64,000 bases of DNA. It comes from Polymorphum gilvum SL003B-26A1 (GTDB lineage Bacteria; Pseudomonadota; Alphaproteobacteria; Rhizobiales; Stappiaceae). The notes beneath the pieces are model-generated. The model had not been told where the DNA came from. It ran no database searches and saw only the letters and a list, made by a program, of their open reading frames with translations. The stretch lies in assembly GCF_000192745.1 (NCBI RefSeq), contig NC_015259.1, forward strand, positions 1,255,001-1,319,000, given 5' to 3'. Shown here piece after piece: positions 53,501 through 61,585 of this stretch (its first letter is position 1; each line of letters starts with the position of its first letter). A program made the position numbers and the translations under genes.

Positions 53501-53778
53501 TTGACGGGGTCTGCGACCGGCTGCGGGCGGTGATCCTGACCAGCGCGACGACCGTCTTCGGCCTGGCCCCGCTGCTGTTCGAGACCAGCCGCGCCGCGCA
53601 GTTCCTGCTTCCGACCGTCATCACGCTGGCCTATGGTCTCGGTTTCGGCCTGGTGCTGGTGCTGATCCTGACACCTGCCCTGCTGGCCGTCCAGCATGAC
53701 ATCGGCCGTGCCCTGCGGTCCGGCCGACGTCTTGCCGCGCTGGCCGGCAGGCGGCGCAAGCCGCTCGGCGTGCGCTGA
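50596..53778 (+). CDS. RND efflux permease, HAE1-like
   Basis: A 1060-residue, 12-helix proton-driven efflux pump. Membrane helix 4 has the proton-relay aspartates in LGIVVDDAIVVGEHADF, and the second half has FGAIGMVWGHHWHGLPLSMF and IGMAGIIINDSIVLVTTID. Two large periplasmic loops (about 40-330 and 560-860) form the porter domains. It is co-transcribed with the adaptor. The AcrB-type substrate-polarity residues cannot be judged; the group is closer to the Rhizobiales short HAE1 branch than to AcrB itself. Confidence 0.94.
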   Translation: MRSPGGARFGSLLDYMVRHGTAANLLLVLMLIGGIAAGLKIRTQYFPDVVNETVTVSVKWSGAGPDDMDRAVVEVLAPGLLAIDGVEEASSVAREGSARLILEFEAGWDMAAAAEDVKTVVDQNRSNLPEGADLPVVTRGAFRDRVTNVVLYGPVDIDQLVRLADDLQTRLFRAGVTNTTLRGVADPIIRVTAREATLIRHDLTLRDIADAIRTEIEASPAGDIASGAARLRAGQNRRSEQDLGDIALRSQAGGEKLVLRAVTDIVTEGVESGLAFSHKGMPAVVLRVDRSAEGDTIKIQRTVEQVVGELQPSLPSGVVVTLTETRSQAIIDRLNILVENGLFGLALVLGFLFLFLSARTAFWVAAGIPVAMAATIGIMYASGLTLNMMSLFALIICLGIVVDDAIVVGEHADFLARKGHSPTEAASLAARRMTAPVISASITTIIAFSALAAIDGRFGSLIQDIPFTVGVVLVASLIESFLILPAHMRHALAAGAKKATWYDAPNRVFNRGFRWFTERVVRRSMRVVVFLRYPVIGLCVMLLLVSASLHAGGTVPWRFFNSPERNVVSANIAMMPGATRDDTRAMIAEMERALDVVNARYAAEYGREPVLFSLAQVGGSAGWGFRAGETKDPDQLGGLDIELIDPDLRPYSAFKFLGDWQREVTTGPLLETLSLRGMHSGPGGDAIDVRLYGATTEILKAAAESLKQSLSALPGVGGLEDTMAFDKAEITVTLTPKGEALGFRSDLVARELRDRLEGVEVAEFPLDRRTAKVKVNLPDEETGASFLYETRLRSPGGAYVALGEIVRIESASGFASVRRENGLRTIRVTGDVSGDDPDAAQAVSRALRQDLLPGLAETYGVDSELGGLAKQERDFLNDALIGLGLCLAGIYLTLAWIFESWTRPIVIMLVIPFGAIGMVWGHHWHGLPLSMFSIIGFIGMAGIIINDSIVLVTTIDEKRSTAPFQTALIDGVCDRLRAVILTSATTVFGLAPLLFETSRAAQFLLPTVITLAYGLGFGLVLVLILTPALLAVQHDIGRALRSGRRLAALAGRRRKPLGVR

Positions 53779-53788
53779 GGCTGGCGCC

Positions 53789-54412
53789 TCACCAGTCGAC
53801 CGGTTCGACCCGCGTCTTGGCGAACAGCGGCACGGCCGCCTCGAAGGCGTCAAGCCAGGCGACCAGACCGGGATGGCCGGCGCGCCAGGCGCCCTTGAAG
53901 CGCAGATCGAGATAACCGAGAGCGCAGGCGACGGCGATCTGACCGATGTCGACCCCGCCGGCCGCGTCCACACGCGCCGGCTGGTCGGCCTCCAGCGCGT
54001 CCAGCGCCCTGTCGACCTTGGCGGCCTGATAGTCGACCCAGTCTGGATGCCGCCGTTCTTCCGGCCGGAACCGCTTCTCGTAGACCCGCAGGATCGAGGC
54101 GTCGCAGATGCCGTCGGCGAGCGCCTGGAGGCGCAGCACGTCGAAGCGCTGCGGTGCGGCCGGGATGATCCGCCCACCGCCGGCGAGATGGTCCAGATAC
54201 TCGACGATCACGCGGCTGTCGTAGAGCACCTTGCCGTCTTCCAGGATCAGGGCCGGGATCTTGCCGAGCGGGTTCTGGTTGCGGATGGAATCGGCGGGAT
54301 CGGTCGTGTCTGCCGCCTCGACGGCGATGCGGTCCAGCAGGCCGAGAACGCTGGCGGCGATCTTGACCTTGCGGCCGAAGGGCGAAGCCGGTGACGAACG
54401 CAGGATGAGCAT
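53789..54412 (-). CDS. glutathione S-transferase family protein
   Basis: A 207-residue GST. The thioredoxin-like N-terminal domain reads MLILRSSPASPFGRKVKIAAS with the active-site Ser about residue 7-10 (SPASPF), and the glutathione-binding NPLGKIPALILEDG and YDSRVIVEYLD motifs follow; the C-terminal helical domain ends in ALGYLDLRFKGAW. The ATG at 54412 is chosen from the conserved start. It is convergent with the RND operon. Confidence 0.91.
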   Translation of the reverse strand: MLILRSSPASPFGRKVKIAASVLGLLDRIAVEAADTTDPADSIRNQNPLGKIPALILEDGKVLYDSRVIVEYLDHLAGGGRIIPAAPQRFDVLRLQALADGICDASILRVYEKRFRPEERRHPDWVDYQAAKVDRALDALEADQPARVDAAGGVDIGQIAVACALGYLDLRFKGAWRAGHPGLVAWLDAFEAAVPLFAKTRVEPVDW

Positions 54413-54619
54413 GGACGAAAGACTCCCGATAATGGCTGCCCCACTGTGCATGGCCGCCCGGTTTGCGCAAGGCCGCCTCCGGCGGTTCCTGCGGCGCTGG
54501 GCAATCGCGAGAATTCGAATAGGACTTTGCATAAATCCGAGCGAATCTTCTTAGCTCTTTTTAAAGGAATTGGCCTAGGGTGTGCCGCGAGACAGGGAAA
54601 AGGATCCCCGGAAGTGGTC

Positions 54620-54892
54620 TTGAGCGGCGTGAAAAAGAGGTTTTCCTTCGGACGTGGACTCGCCGAGACCGCGCTCGTTGCCGCTCTTTTCTACGGCTAT
54701 GGCTCACCGGCTTTCGACGCCATGCGTCCCGACTTTCTCGATGCCCCCCTGACCCAGTATCGCGAGGCGATCCACGATCTCAAGGATGGCCGCACCGGCG
54801 TCAAGGATGGACAGATCGTTGCCTTCAGCGCCTCCTTCCAGCGCTTCCGCCACGAAGGCTTTTCCCATTTCAGGCTGCCGAACGCCCGCTGA
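54620..54892 (+). CDS. small hypothetical protein
   Basis: A putative 90-residue protein (TTG at 54620, GGAAG five bases upstream; GTG at 54629 also possible) with one hydrophobic stretch (ETALVAALFYGYG) followed by a polar, charged chain. No family is recognised. It lies in a gap between GST and RNase T2 genes, convergent with the latter by 12 bp. Reality and exact start are uncertain. Confidence 0.45.
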   Translation: MSGVKKRFSFGRGLAETALVAALFYGYGSPAFDAMRPDFLDAPLTQYREAIHDLKDGRTGVKDGQIVAFSASFQRFRHEGFSHFRLPNAR

Positions 54893-54904
54893 GCGGTCTG
54901 CGCT

Positions 54905-55639
54905 TCAGCGTCCAGGTGCGGGGACGTCGATGTGCCGGGCGCGGCAGCCGGACCGGTCGACCGAGCGGCACGACCTGAACCTCAGATCCCGGTCGAAGCA
55001 GATCAGGACCTCCTTCAGCCGGCCATCGGTGCAGGAGACCGCCATCGCTGCATCGTGAAGGCCCGGGTTGGCCAGCCGGAAGGCCGTCTCGACGGCATCG
55101 GGTCTAATGCGACCGCCCTGTTGCAGGCTGCTGAACGCTGCCGGAATCACCACCTTGCCGAATGCCTGCCGGGTCTTCTCGAAATAGGCGGCGGGTGTCA
55201 GGCCCGAACAGGAACCGTGCTTGCGCCACTGGTGCTGGACCAGGCCCCGGCTCGGCATGATGTCGAGCATGGCCGTCACGTCCGCATGGCTCGGTCCGGA
55301 CGCTCGGTCCGTCCGGCAGAAGCCGGGCCAGCCGCGCTCGTACTGCGGCCACAGCCCGTGAACGACGAAGCGGTGAGGCTTGGCTGCCCGGCATTGCAGC
55401 GGGTCCGCGTTGCGGCCCGCGGTGGCGCAATAGGTCGGCGACCAGGACAGCGCCAGGACATAGAAATCGAAGTCGCCCGGCCGGTGCTGTGCCTGGGCGG
55501 GAGACAGCAGTGCGAGGCCGATCAGCGCCAGCAGACGGGCTGCCAGCAGGCCGGTTCCGGCGGTCCGGATCACGGCCACTGCCGTCCGTCTGCGGCTTGG
55601 GTCAGGGCCGAACCGTACGGCAACGGGCATCGTGGACAT
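54905..55639 (-). CDS. secreted ribonuclease T2 family protein
   Basis: A 244-residue T2 RNase with signal peptide ending SPAQAQ (about residue 50). CAS I HGLWPQYERGWPGFC carries catalytic His94, and CAS II reads HQWRKHGSC with His136, Lys140 and His141; the conserved glutamate of HEW is glutamine (Gln137). The mature protein has paired cysteines for disulfides. The start at 55639 overlaps the upstream gene by 38 bp; an alternative GTG at 55573 avoids the overlap and shortens the signal. It degrades RNA in the periplasm or outside the cell. Confidence 0.88.
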   Translation of the reverse strand: MSTMPVAVRFGPDPSRRRTAVAVIRTAGTGLLAARLLALIGLALLSPAQAQHRPGDFDFYVLALSWSPTYCATAGRNADPLQCRAAKPHRFVVHGLWPQYERGWPGFCRTDRASGPSHADVTAMLDIMPSRGLVQHQWRKHGSCSGLTPAAYFEKTRQAFGKVVIPAAFSSLQQGGRIRPDAVETAFRLANPGLHDAAMAVSCTDGRLKEVLICFDRDLRFRSCRSVDRSGCRARHIDVPAPGR

Positions 55640-56033
55640 ACCACTTGTCCAGCCCGGCGAGGCAGGCCTCGACGTTCCAGCTCAGGCCGACGAAGCCTGC
55701 GTGCTCGACAAGCTTGTAATAGACGCGCCGGACCGAGCCGTCGGTCAGCGTCGCGCGCCCTTCGCAATAGCGGCGGGCGAGCGGGCTGACGCCGCCCGGC
55801 CGAGGGGAGACTTCCGCGACGCGGTCGAGCGTGACGATCATGCGTCCGCCGTAATAGTCCGCGTCAGCGCGGGCGAATGTCCCCGCGACCGCGCTGCGGA
55901 CCGAGCCTTCGTCGCAGGCGGGCAAGCGCGGCTCCGTATTCCAGGAGAAATAGACGCGCTCCGTGGCGAGCGCCGGGCCGGCGAGGCTGGCGGCGAGGAC
56001 GGCAAGGGCGAGGGCGCGCATGGCTCTGGACAT
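55602..56033 (-). CDS. secreted protein with four cysteines, adjacent to RNase T2
   Basis: A 143-residue protein with a Sec signal (MSRAMRALALAVLAASLAG, cleavage near ALA) and a mature part with exactly four cysteines (PACDEG, RRYCEG, VEACLAG, ARCRTV) likely to form two disulfides. It also contains YYGGRMIVTLDRV and VYYKLVEHAGFVG. I do not recognise the family. Overlap with the RNase T2 gene on the same strand suggests co-expression; a stabilising or inhibiting partner for the RNase is a guess. Confidence 0.72.
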   Translation of the reverse strand: MSRAMRALALAVLAASLAGPALATERVYFSWNTEPRLPACDEGSVRSAVAGTFARADADYYGGRMIVTLDRVAEVSPRPGGVSPLARRYCEGRATLTDGSVRRVYYKLVEHAGFVGLSWNVEACLAGLDKWYVHDARCRTVRP

Positions 56034-56126
56034 CGGCAGCTGTTCCCGCGTACGGATCGATGGATCGAGGATGCGTCCGACGATGGGGCACGCACCGGGG
56101 AGCGTCAAGCGCTATCAGCCGCCCGG

Positions 56127-56975
56127 TCATTCTCCGGCGAGGGTATCCACCCGCCAGCCGGCCCCCGGCCCCTGGGCCAGAACGTCACAGATCCAGGGCA
56201 GAACGAGCCGCATGTCGGCGGCAAGCGTGTAGGGCGGATTGACGACGACCATGCCCGATCCCCGCATCGGCAGATCCGGGCCGCTCCGGCCGACGCTGAG
56301 TTCGAGCGCGAGGACGTCGCGCAGCCCGGCCTCGACCAGTGCCGCGTGGAAACGGCGGACCGCCTTGGCGTCCTTGAGCGGATACCAGGCGGCATAGACA
56401 CCGCTGCTCCAGCGTTTCCAGGCTCTGATCACGCCGTCGGCCAAGCGTTCGAACTCGTCGGGGACCTCGAAGGCCGGGTCGATCAGCACCAGGCCGCGCT
56501 TCTCCTTCGGCGGCACGAAGCTGCCGAGGGCAAGCCAGCCGTCGAGGTGGATCACCTTGACCTGGCGATCCCCCGCGAAGCGTGCCGCAAGGATCTGGTG
56601 GTCCAGGGGATGCAGTTCGGTCAGGGTGAGCCGGTCCTGCCGGCGCAGGAGCGCCCGGGCCAGCGCCGGAGAGCCCGGATAGGTCTCAAGAACATCGGCG
56701 GGATTCGCGGCGCGGACGACGTCGAGCCAGGGCGCGAGCAGCGCGGCCACCGGCGCGGGCGGCGCCGCCGCCAGAATGCGGCCGATGCCCTGCTGCCATT
56801 CGCCGGTTCTTGTGGTTTCCTCCGAGCGCAGATCGTAGCTGCCGATGCCGGCATGGGTGTCGATCACGCGGAAGGGGGCCTCCTTGCGGCGCAGATAGAC
56901 GAGGCAGCTGGCGAGGACCGCGTGCTTGAGGACATCGCCGATATTGCCGGCGTGATAGGCGTGGCGATAGTTCAT
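56127..56975 (-). CDS. rlmJ: 23S rRNA (adenine(2030)-N6)-methyltransferase
   Basis: A 282-residue RlmJ-type enzyme. It begins MNYRHAYHAGNIGDVLKH, as in the family, and contains the SAM-site DTHAGIGSYDLRS and catalytic D-P-A-F-E motif (VLIDPAFEVPDEF) with the C-terminal VNPPYTL. The ATG at 56975 overlaps the GNAT stop by 4 bp. Confidence 0.94.
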   Translation of the reverse strand: MNYRHAYHAGNIGDVLKHAVLASCLVYLRRKEAPFRVIDTHAGIGSYDLRSEETTRTGEWQQGIGRILAAAPPAPVAALLAPWLDVVRAANPADVLETYPGSPALARALLRRQDRLTLTELHPLDHQILAARFAGDRQVKVIHLDGWLALGSFVPPKEKRGLVLIDPAFEVPDEFERLADGVIRAWKRWSSGVYAAWYPLKDAKAVRRFHAALVEAGLRDVLALELSVGRSGPDLPMRGSGMVVVNPPYTLAADMRLVLPWICDVLAQGPGAGWRVDTLAGE

Positions 56976-57514
56976 CCGGTCCGCTCCGCAACTGCCGCAG
57001 GGAGCGCCGGGACCACGCCGGTCGGATGCCGGAGATAGACGACGGCCTTGTCGCCATGGTCCTGCCTGCCGACCTCCCGGAAGCCGAGCCGGGCGTGAAA
57101 GCGCAGCGATCCGGGATTGGGCGGGCGTTCGTTGACCTCGCAGACCATGTCCAGACCCGATCCGGCAAGCCGGTCGGCCAAGGCGGCATAGAGACGATGG
57201 CCGATCGCACCGCCGCGCCCCTCGGGCGCCACACAGATGCGGTCGATATAGGCGAAGCGGGCAAGACGTTCGCAGAACCACCGATAGTTCCGGCTGTCGT
57301 AGTCCGTGCCTTCGCCGAGGCAGAGCAGGAACGCGACCGGTTCCCCGGCTGCGACGGCGACCAGGCATTGCAGGGCGGAGCCGGCGAGCGTGCTGAGGCC
57401 GTGTGCGTCGAGGCCGTTCACGCCGGGCGTTGACGCGTTGTTGATCTCCAGCAGCCGGGTCAGGTCGTCCGTTCGTGCGGGCCGGATTTCGAGGGGCATG
57501 GGACGGTCGGTCAT
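56972..57514 (-). CDS. GNAT family acetyltransferase
   Basis: A 180-residue acetyltransferase beginning MTDRPMPLEIRPARTDDLTRL. The acetyl-CoA site reads RICVAPEGRGGAIGHRLYAAL, followed by EVNERPPNPGSLRFHARLGF. The start at 57514 lacks a clear ribosome site and directly follows the terminator of the cold-shock gene; an ATG at 57499 is also possible. It overlaps rlmJ by 4 bp. The substrate is unknown. Confidence 0.8.
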   Translation of the reverse strand: MTDRPMPLEIRPARTDDLTRLLEINNASTPGVNGLDAHGLSTLAGSALQCLVAVAAGEPVAFLLCLGEGTDYDSRNYRWFCERLARFAYIDRICVAPEGRGGAIGHRLYAALADRLAGSGLDMVCEVNERPPNPGSLRFHARLGFREVGRQDHGDKAVVYLRHPTGVVPALPAAVAERTG

Positions 57515-57519
57515 TGGTA

Positions 57520-57554
57520 TTCGCAACAAACAAAGACGGCCCCTTTCGGGGCCG
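57520..57554 (-). terminator. rho-independent terminator of the cold-shock gene
   Basis: On the minus strand CGGCCCC-GAAA-GGGGCCG is followed by a T-rich tract (TCTTTGTTTGTTG), 37 bases after the cold-shock stop. Confidence 0.82.
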
Positions 57555-57590
57555 CCGATGATTTTCCCTCAGGACGACTGTCCGGGAAGG

Positions 57591-58343
57591 TCAGTCGTCG
57601 TAGCCGTCGCTGTCTTCGTTCTCGCCGCCAGCTTCCCCTTCCAGGGCCTGGAGGTTGACGGCCTTCGGGCCTTTGCCGCGCCGATCCGGCTCGGTCTCGA
57701 AGGATACGCGCTGGCCGCTGTCGAGCGTCGTGAAGCCGGAGCGTTCGACGGCCGAAATATGGACGAATACGTCGGCTTCGCCATTGTCCGGCGTGATGAA
57801 GCCGAAGCCCTTGTCGGACTTGAAGAACTTCACCGTCCCGGATTGGCGCGGACCGCGTTCGACCGGACCGTCGAATTCCGGACGCGGACGCCGAGGCCGG
57901 AAGCCTTCGCCGTCCCCTTCGCCGCCGCCGCCGCCGCCGCCGAAGCGACCGCCGCCGCCACCGCCGTAACCGCCGCTGCGACCTCCTCCGCCGCCGCCGT
58001 ATCCGCCACCGCCGCTGCGACCGCCACCGTAGCCGCCACCGCCACCGCCGTAGCCGCCGCCGCGACCACCGCCGCCGCCGTAGCCGCCGCCACCTTCGCG
58101 ACCGCCGCCACCGCCGCCGTAGCCGCCGCCGCCTTCGCGGCCGCCGCCGTAACGGCTGCCGCCGTCCCGATCGCCGGACGCGTATTCGTCACGACCGCCG
58201 TAGCCGCCGGGCCGATGGCCACCGCCATAATCACCACCGCCGAAACCGCCGCCAAAATCGCTGCCGAAGTCCTGCGGACCGCCGAACTCACGCTTGCCGC
58301 CGCGCCGTCCGCGCGACCGCCGGTCCGAATCGCCATCGTGCAT
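57591..58343 (-). CDS. cold-shock protein with glycine-rich, RGG-like N-terminal tail
   Basis: A 250-residue protein. Residues 1-20 are Arg-rich (SRGRRGG), about 20-147 are a low-complexity run of Gly with regularly placed Tyr, Arg, Ser and Glu (repeats of [12 protein letters not shown]), and about 165-235 are a complete cold-shock domain: [18 protein letters not shown] with RNP1 KGFGFITP and RNP2 VFVHISAV. An acidic tail ends the protein. Ordinary CspA has only the domain (about 70 residues). The tail resembles eukaryotic Gly-rich RNA-binding proteins and may drive RNA binding or condensation. A terminator follows. Confidence 0.88.
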   Translation of the reverse strand: MHDGDSDRRSRGRRGGKREFGGPQDFGSDFGGGFGGGDYGGGHRPGGYGGRDEYASGDRDGGSRYGGGREGGGGYGGGGGGREGGGGYGGGGGRGGGYGGGGGGYGGGRSGGGGYGGGGGGRSGGYGGGGGGRFGGGGGGGEGDGEGFRPRRPRPEFDGPVERGPRQSGTVKFFKSDKGFGFITPDNGEADVFVHISAVERSGFTTLDSGQRVSFETEPDRRGKGPKAVNLQALEGEAGGENEDSDGYDD

Positions 58344-58551
58344 TGCTGAATCACCTTAGTTGCGTGCCGCCACGGACGGCACCGACCCATTCCTATCTTC
58401 CCGCAACGTGATGCGGATGTTCTATGCAGCCCAAGGATCTGCACCTGCCAACATCATGGTATTGGGGTGAAACAACACTGCTGCAACCCGATCCAGTCCG
58501 CCGCGATCGCATAATAGCGGCGGAGGCCATAATTCGGCAAGCGAATCCTTG
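58344..58551. other. cold-shock gene leader and promoter region
   Basis: This 208-bp stretch upstream of the cold-shock gene (and after the DUF1176 stop, same strand) has no gene. It is less GC-rich than its surroundings and has several AT-rich stretches (about 58450-58470 and 58510-58560), compatible with a long, structured 5' leader as in cold-shock mRNAs. Confidence 0.45.
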
Positions 58552-59664
58552 TCATTCCTGTCTGGATGGAGTAACGGGCAGCGCCCATGTCTGGGGCCAT
58601 GTCTGGGGCCAGTCGGCGAGCGGGACGACGATGTCGTCGCAGACCGGTTTGGAGGCCTCCTCGACCAGCGCGAAGGTTGCGCCGGTCCACTGCCAGCGGT
58701 TCCAGGTGCCGCAGTCGCCGCGCGCGGTGCCCTTGTACAGCGCTTCGATCTCCAGCCGCCCCGGATGCCATCTGGCATTGTAGATCAGATCCGTTGCGAT
58801 CGGCCCCTTATCGGACATCCGCGCCAGCGAGATCGGCCTGATATCCTCGCCGTCGCGCACCTCGAAGCCGACGAAGGCCGCGTTGTGGGCGGTCGGCGCG
58901 CCGCACGGCAGCAGGTAGAGGGTACGGTCGGTCCCCAGCGGCGCGGCGACGGCGTCCAGGCTGGCGAACACGGTCGGGTCGATGTCGGAGCAGTAGCGGT
59001 TGCCGTCCCATGCAGCGCGCACCTGCGGCGGCAGGGCGTCAGGCGACAGGATCGCCTGGCCGTGCGGGGCATCGGCGGGGACGTTGGAACCCGGATCGAC
59101 CAGGGCCGTGATGGTGCCGGTGCGCTGCTGGCGGTCGTCAAGCCAGGCGAGGCCATCCGCGAGACCGGCGGCGGGGACGTCGATCGAGACCTCCTGTCCG
59201 GCCAGCGGCAGGGTCACGGTCAGCGTCGCACCGGCGCGGATCGCTGCGATCATCGCCTGCGTCGCCGGTCCGGCCGGATACCACAGGCCGTTGCCACCGA
59301 TCGGCCGGAAGCCAGGCGGCGGGGTAATGCTCGTCTGCGCCTCGCGCAGTTGCGCGATCTCGATCTCGTCGACGGACTTGCCGTCGATGGCGAACCGGAT
59401 CGTGCCCGACTTGGCGATGGGCGCGTTGGCCGTGATCCGCAGCAGCGGCGTTGCCGCTGCCGGCCAGTCGCGGACGATGCGCACGTCGATCCAGGCGGAC
59501 TGGCTGCGCACGATGGCGGATACCGAGCACATGCCTGTGTTGCCGCAACCGCCGGTCCACACGCCCCATTTCGGGATGTCGCGCGCGTCGGCGGTCGCAT
59601 CGCCGGCCGACAGCGCGGCAATCGCAAGGGCCAGAGTGCCAAGGAGGATACGGCGCGGCAACAT
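58552..59664 (-). CDS. DUF1176 domain-containing secreted protein
   Basis: A 370-residue protein with a signal peptide (MLPRRILLGTLALAIAALSAGDATA) and a DUF1176 body. Conserved segments include PKWGVWTGGCGNTGMCSVSAI near the start, RITANAPIAKSG, and CGTWNRWQWTG near the end. Its function is unknown. The ATG at 59664 is preferred over an upstream TTG. The C-terminus contains a duplicated WPQT unit encoded by a 12-bp tandem copy. Confidence 0.82.
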   Translation of the reverse strand: MLPRRILLGTLALAIAALSAGDATADARDIPKWGVWTGGCGNTGMCSVSAIVRSQSAWIDVRIVRDWPAAATPLLRITANAPIAKSGTIRFAIDGKSVDEIEIAQLREAQTSITPPPGFRPIGGNGLWYPAGPATQAMIAAIRAGATLTVTLPLAGQEVSIDVPAAGLADGLAWLDDRQQRTGTITALVDPGSNVPADAPHGQAILSPDALPPQVRAAWDGNRYCSDIDPTVFASLDAVAAPLGTDRTLYLLPCGAPTAHNAAFVGFEVRDGEDIRPISLARMSDKGPIATDLIYNARWHPGRLEIEALYKGTARGDCGTWNRWQWTGATFALVEEASKPVCDDIVVPLADWPQTWPQTWALPVTPSRQE

Positions 59665-59888
59665 GGAGCAGGCTGTCCGAACAGGGGGTAGCAAACGTGC
59701 GATTTTCTCTTTTACGAAAAGGGCGGCCGATTACCAAGCGATGGCTTGACGGTTTCCGCCAGATAGCCACAGGACGGAGCGTGACCAGCCGCTTCCGCCG
59801 GCCGGGGCCTGTTCCTGGCGGCTTGCCCCTTCGGTCGGGGCGGGATACTCAGGGCGCAAGCACTTTCATGCCGATGCGGAGCGAAACG

Positions 59889-60563
59889 ATGGCCAATGCC
59901 ACCCGGTCCCCCGAGGATACTGATCTGCCGCCGATCCAGGTTGCGGTCATTCCGGTGACGGCCTTTCAGCAGAACTGTTCGCTGATCTGGGATCCGCGGA
60001 CGCTCAAGGGGGCGGTGGTCGATCCGGGCGGTGACGTGGCCCGCATCCTGGAGGCCGTGAAGAAATACGACGTCACGGTCGAGCGCATCGTGCTCACCCA
60101 CGGCCACATCGACCATATCGGCGGGGCGGCCGAGCTTGCCGAGGCGCTCGCGGTGCCGGTCGAGGGGCCGCACGAGGCGGACCGGCCGCTGATCGCGCGG
60201 GTCGAGGAGCAGGCGAGGCAGTTCGGCGTCGCCGGCGTGCGCAGCGTCGAGCCGGACCGCTGGCTGGAGGAGGGCGACAGCGTCGAGATCGCGGGGCGCA
60301 GCTTCGCCGTCCTGCATTGCCCAGGCCACGCCCCGGGCCATGTCGTCCTGTTCGACGCCGAGCTGCGCTTCGCGATTTCCGGCGACGTCCTGTTCGCAGG
60401 CTCGATCGGGCGCACCGACCTGCCGGGTGGCGACCACGCCACGCTCATCCGCTCGATCGTGACCAAGCTGCTGCCGCTCGGCGATGACGTGTCCTTCCTG
60501 CCCGGCCACGGCCCGGCCTCGACCTTCGGCCACGAGCGCGAGACCAATCCGTTCCTGCGCTGA
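59889..60563 (+). CDS. metallo-beta-lactamase fold hydrolase, glyoxalase II/YcbL-like
   Basis: A 224-residue MBL-fold hydrolase. The metal-binding motif THGHIDHIGG, the later His in CPGHAPGH and Asp in SGDVLFAGSIGRTDLPGG are complete, typical of the YcbL/hydroxyacylglutathione hydrolase-like group. GGAG lies 7 bases before the ATG at 59889; an ATG at 59868 is in frame. It likely hydrolyses thioesters such as S-lactoylglutathione. It is divergent from DUF1176 and convergent with DUF1402. Confidence 0.9.
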   Translation: MANATRSPEDTDLPPIQVAVIPVTAFQQNCSLIWDPRTLKGAVVDPGGDVARILEAVKKYDVTVERIVLTHGHIDHIGGAAELAEALAVPVEGPHEADRPLIARVEEQARQFGVAGVRSVEPDRWLEEGDSVEIAGRSFAVLHCPGHAPGHVVLFDAELRFAISGDVLFAGSIGRTDLPGGDHATLIRSIVTKLLPLGDDVSFLPGHGPASTFGHERETNPFLR

Positions 60564-60583
60564 GCGCGGGCGCGCCTGGCGTC

Positions 60584-61585
60584 TCACAGCAGGCCTTTCA
60601 GATCCTCGAGACGGTCGTTGACGAGCCAGCCGTAGTAGTTCTCCTGCGGCCAGGCATTGCCCGAGGCGCGGAAGCGCGCCGCCCGGCCCCACGGGTCGCC
60701 GAGATTGTACAGCGTCGCGGTGATGCCGGGATTGCCGGAGATGTCGACCCGCGCGGTGACCCTGTAGGCCTCGATGGAATCCTGGATGATTGCCGCCATG
60801 TAGTGCAGCGAGATGTTCGGATCCATTGTCGCCTGATAGACCTCGCGGGCGTCGTCGGCGTTCAGCCGCTTGAACCGGCTCTGGCGCGCGACGCTGTCGG
60901 TCATCTTGAGGATGGTCAGCGGGCTGAGCTGGCCGAGACCGAAGCTCTGGCCGGCGAACAGCGGCTGGAAGAAGGCTTCGTTGAAATTCAGCCGCGGAAA
61001 GCGCGTACCGTCGACGGTCTTGCCGCGGAAGGTCGCGTTCCAGGTGTTCTCGTAGCAGGTCCACAGGGCATTGCTGTCCTCGTCATGGCCATTCTTGCGG
61101 CAGCGCTCGAACTGCGGCCGCTGCACGAACTGGCTGACCGGCTCGCCGTTGTACTGGAAACGCAGGGGAACGCCGGCATAGGACAGCGCCTTGACGTAGT
61201 AACTCTGGGCGCTGTCGAGCGTGTCGTAGTTGTAGGTGTGCTCGCCGACGATGGCGCCGATCATGTGGATAGGGTCGATCTTGTAGCGGGCGGCGACGCG
61301 CTTGATGTCGGCGATCAGCTGGCGGTCGCTCCTGAGCACGGCCAGAACGCGCTGGAACTTGGCGTCGTAGCTGGAGCTGCTGGCCGCAGTGCGGCGCGCC
61401 GAGGCGAAGGGGATCTCGGGCTGCGCCTTGTTGCGGTTGCCCTCGGGCACGAGCCGGTAGGACGCGGCCTGCACGTCCGGCGCCAAAGGCACGAGAGCGG
61501 TCAGTATGACACTGCAGGCGACGAGCGCGGTCGCGATACGGACCCAGGTGCGACGGTGACCGGTTTGTTGTTCTGTTGACTGCAT
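60584..61585 (-). CDS. DUF1402 family periplasmic protein
   Basis: A 333-residue protein with a signal/anchor (about 14-40, RIATALVACSVILTALVPLA) and a mature domain of DUF1402: IDPIHMIGAIVGEHTYNYDT, FQYNGEPVSQFVQRPQFERC, then GQSFGLGQLSPLTILKMTDSV. The EHTYNYD and GLGQLSP patterns are reminiscent of lytic transglycosylase folds, where Glu would be catalytic. The function is not established. A GGAG lies upstream of the ATG at 61585. Confidence 0.85.
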   Translation of the reverse strand: MQSTEQQTGHRRTWVRIATALVACSVILTALVPLAPDVQAASYRLVPEGNRNKAQPEIPFASARRTAASSSSYDAKFQRVLAVLRSDRQLIADIKRVAARYKIDPIHMIGAIVGEHTYNYDTLDSAQSYYVKALSYAGVPLRFQYNGEPVSQFVQRPQFERCRKNGHDEDSNALWTCYENTWNATFRGKTVDGTRFPRLNFNEAFFQPLFAGQSFGLGQLSPLTILKMTDSVARQSRFKRLNADDAREVYQATMDPNISLHYMAAIIQDSIEAYRVTARVDISGNPGITATLYNLGDPWGRAARFRASGNAWPQENYYGWLVNDRLEDLKGLL

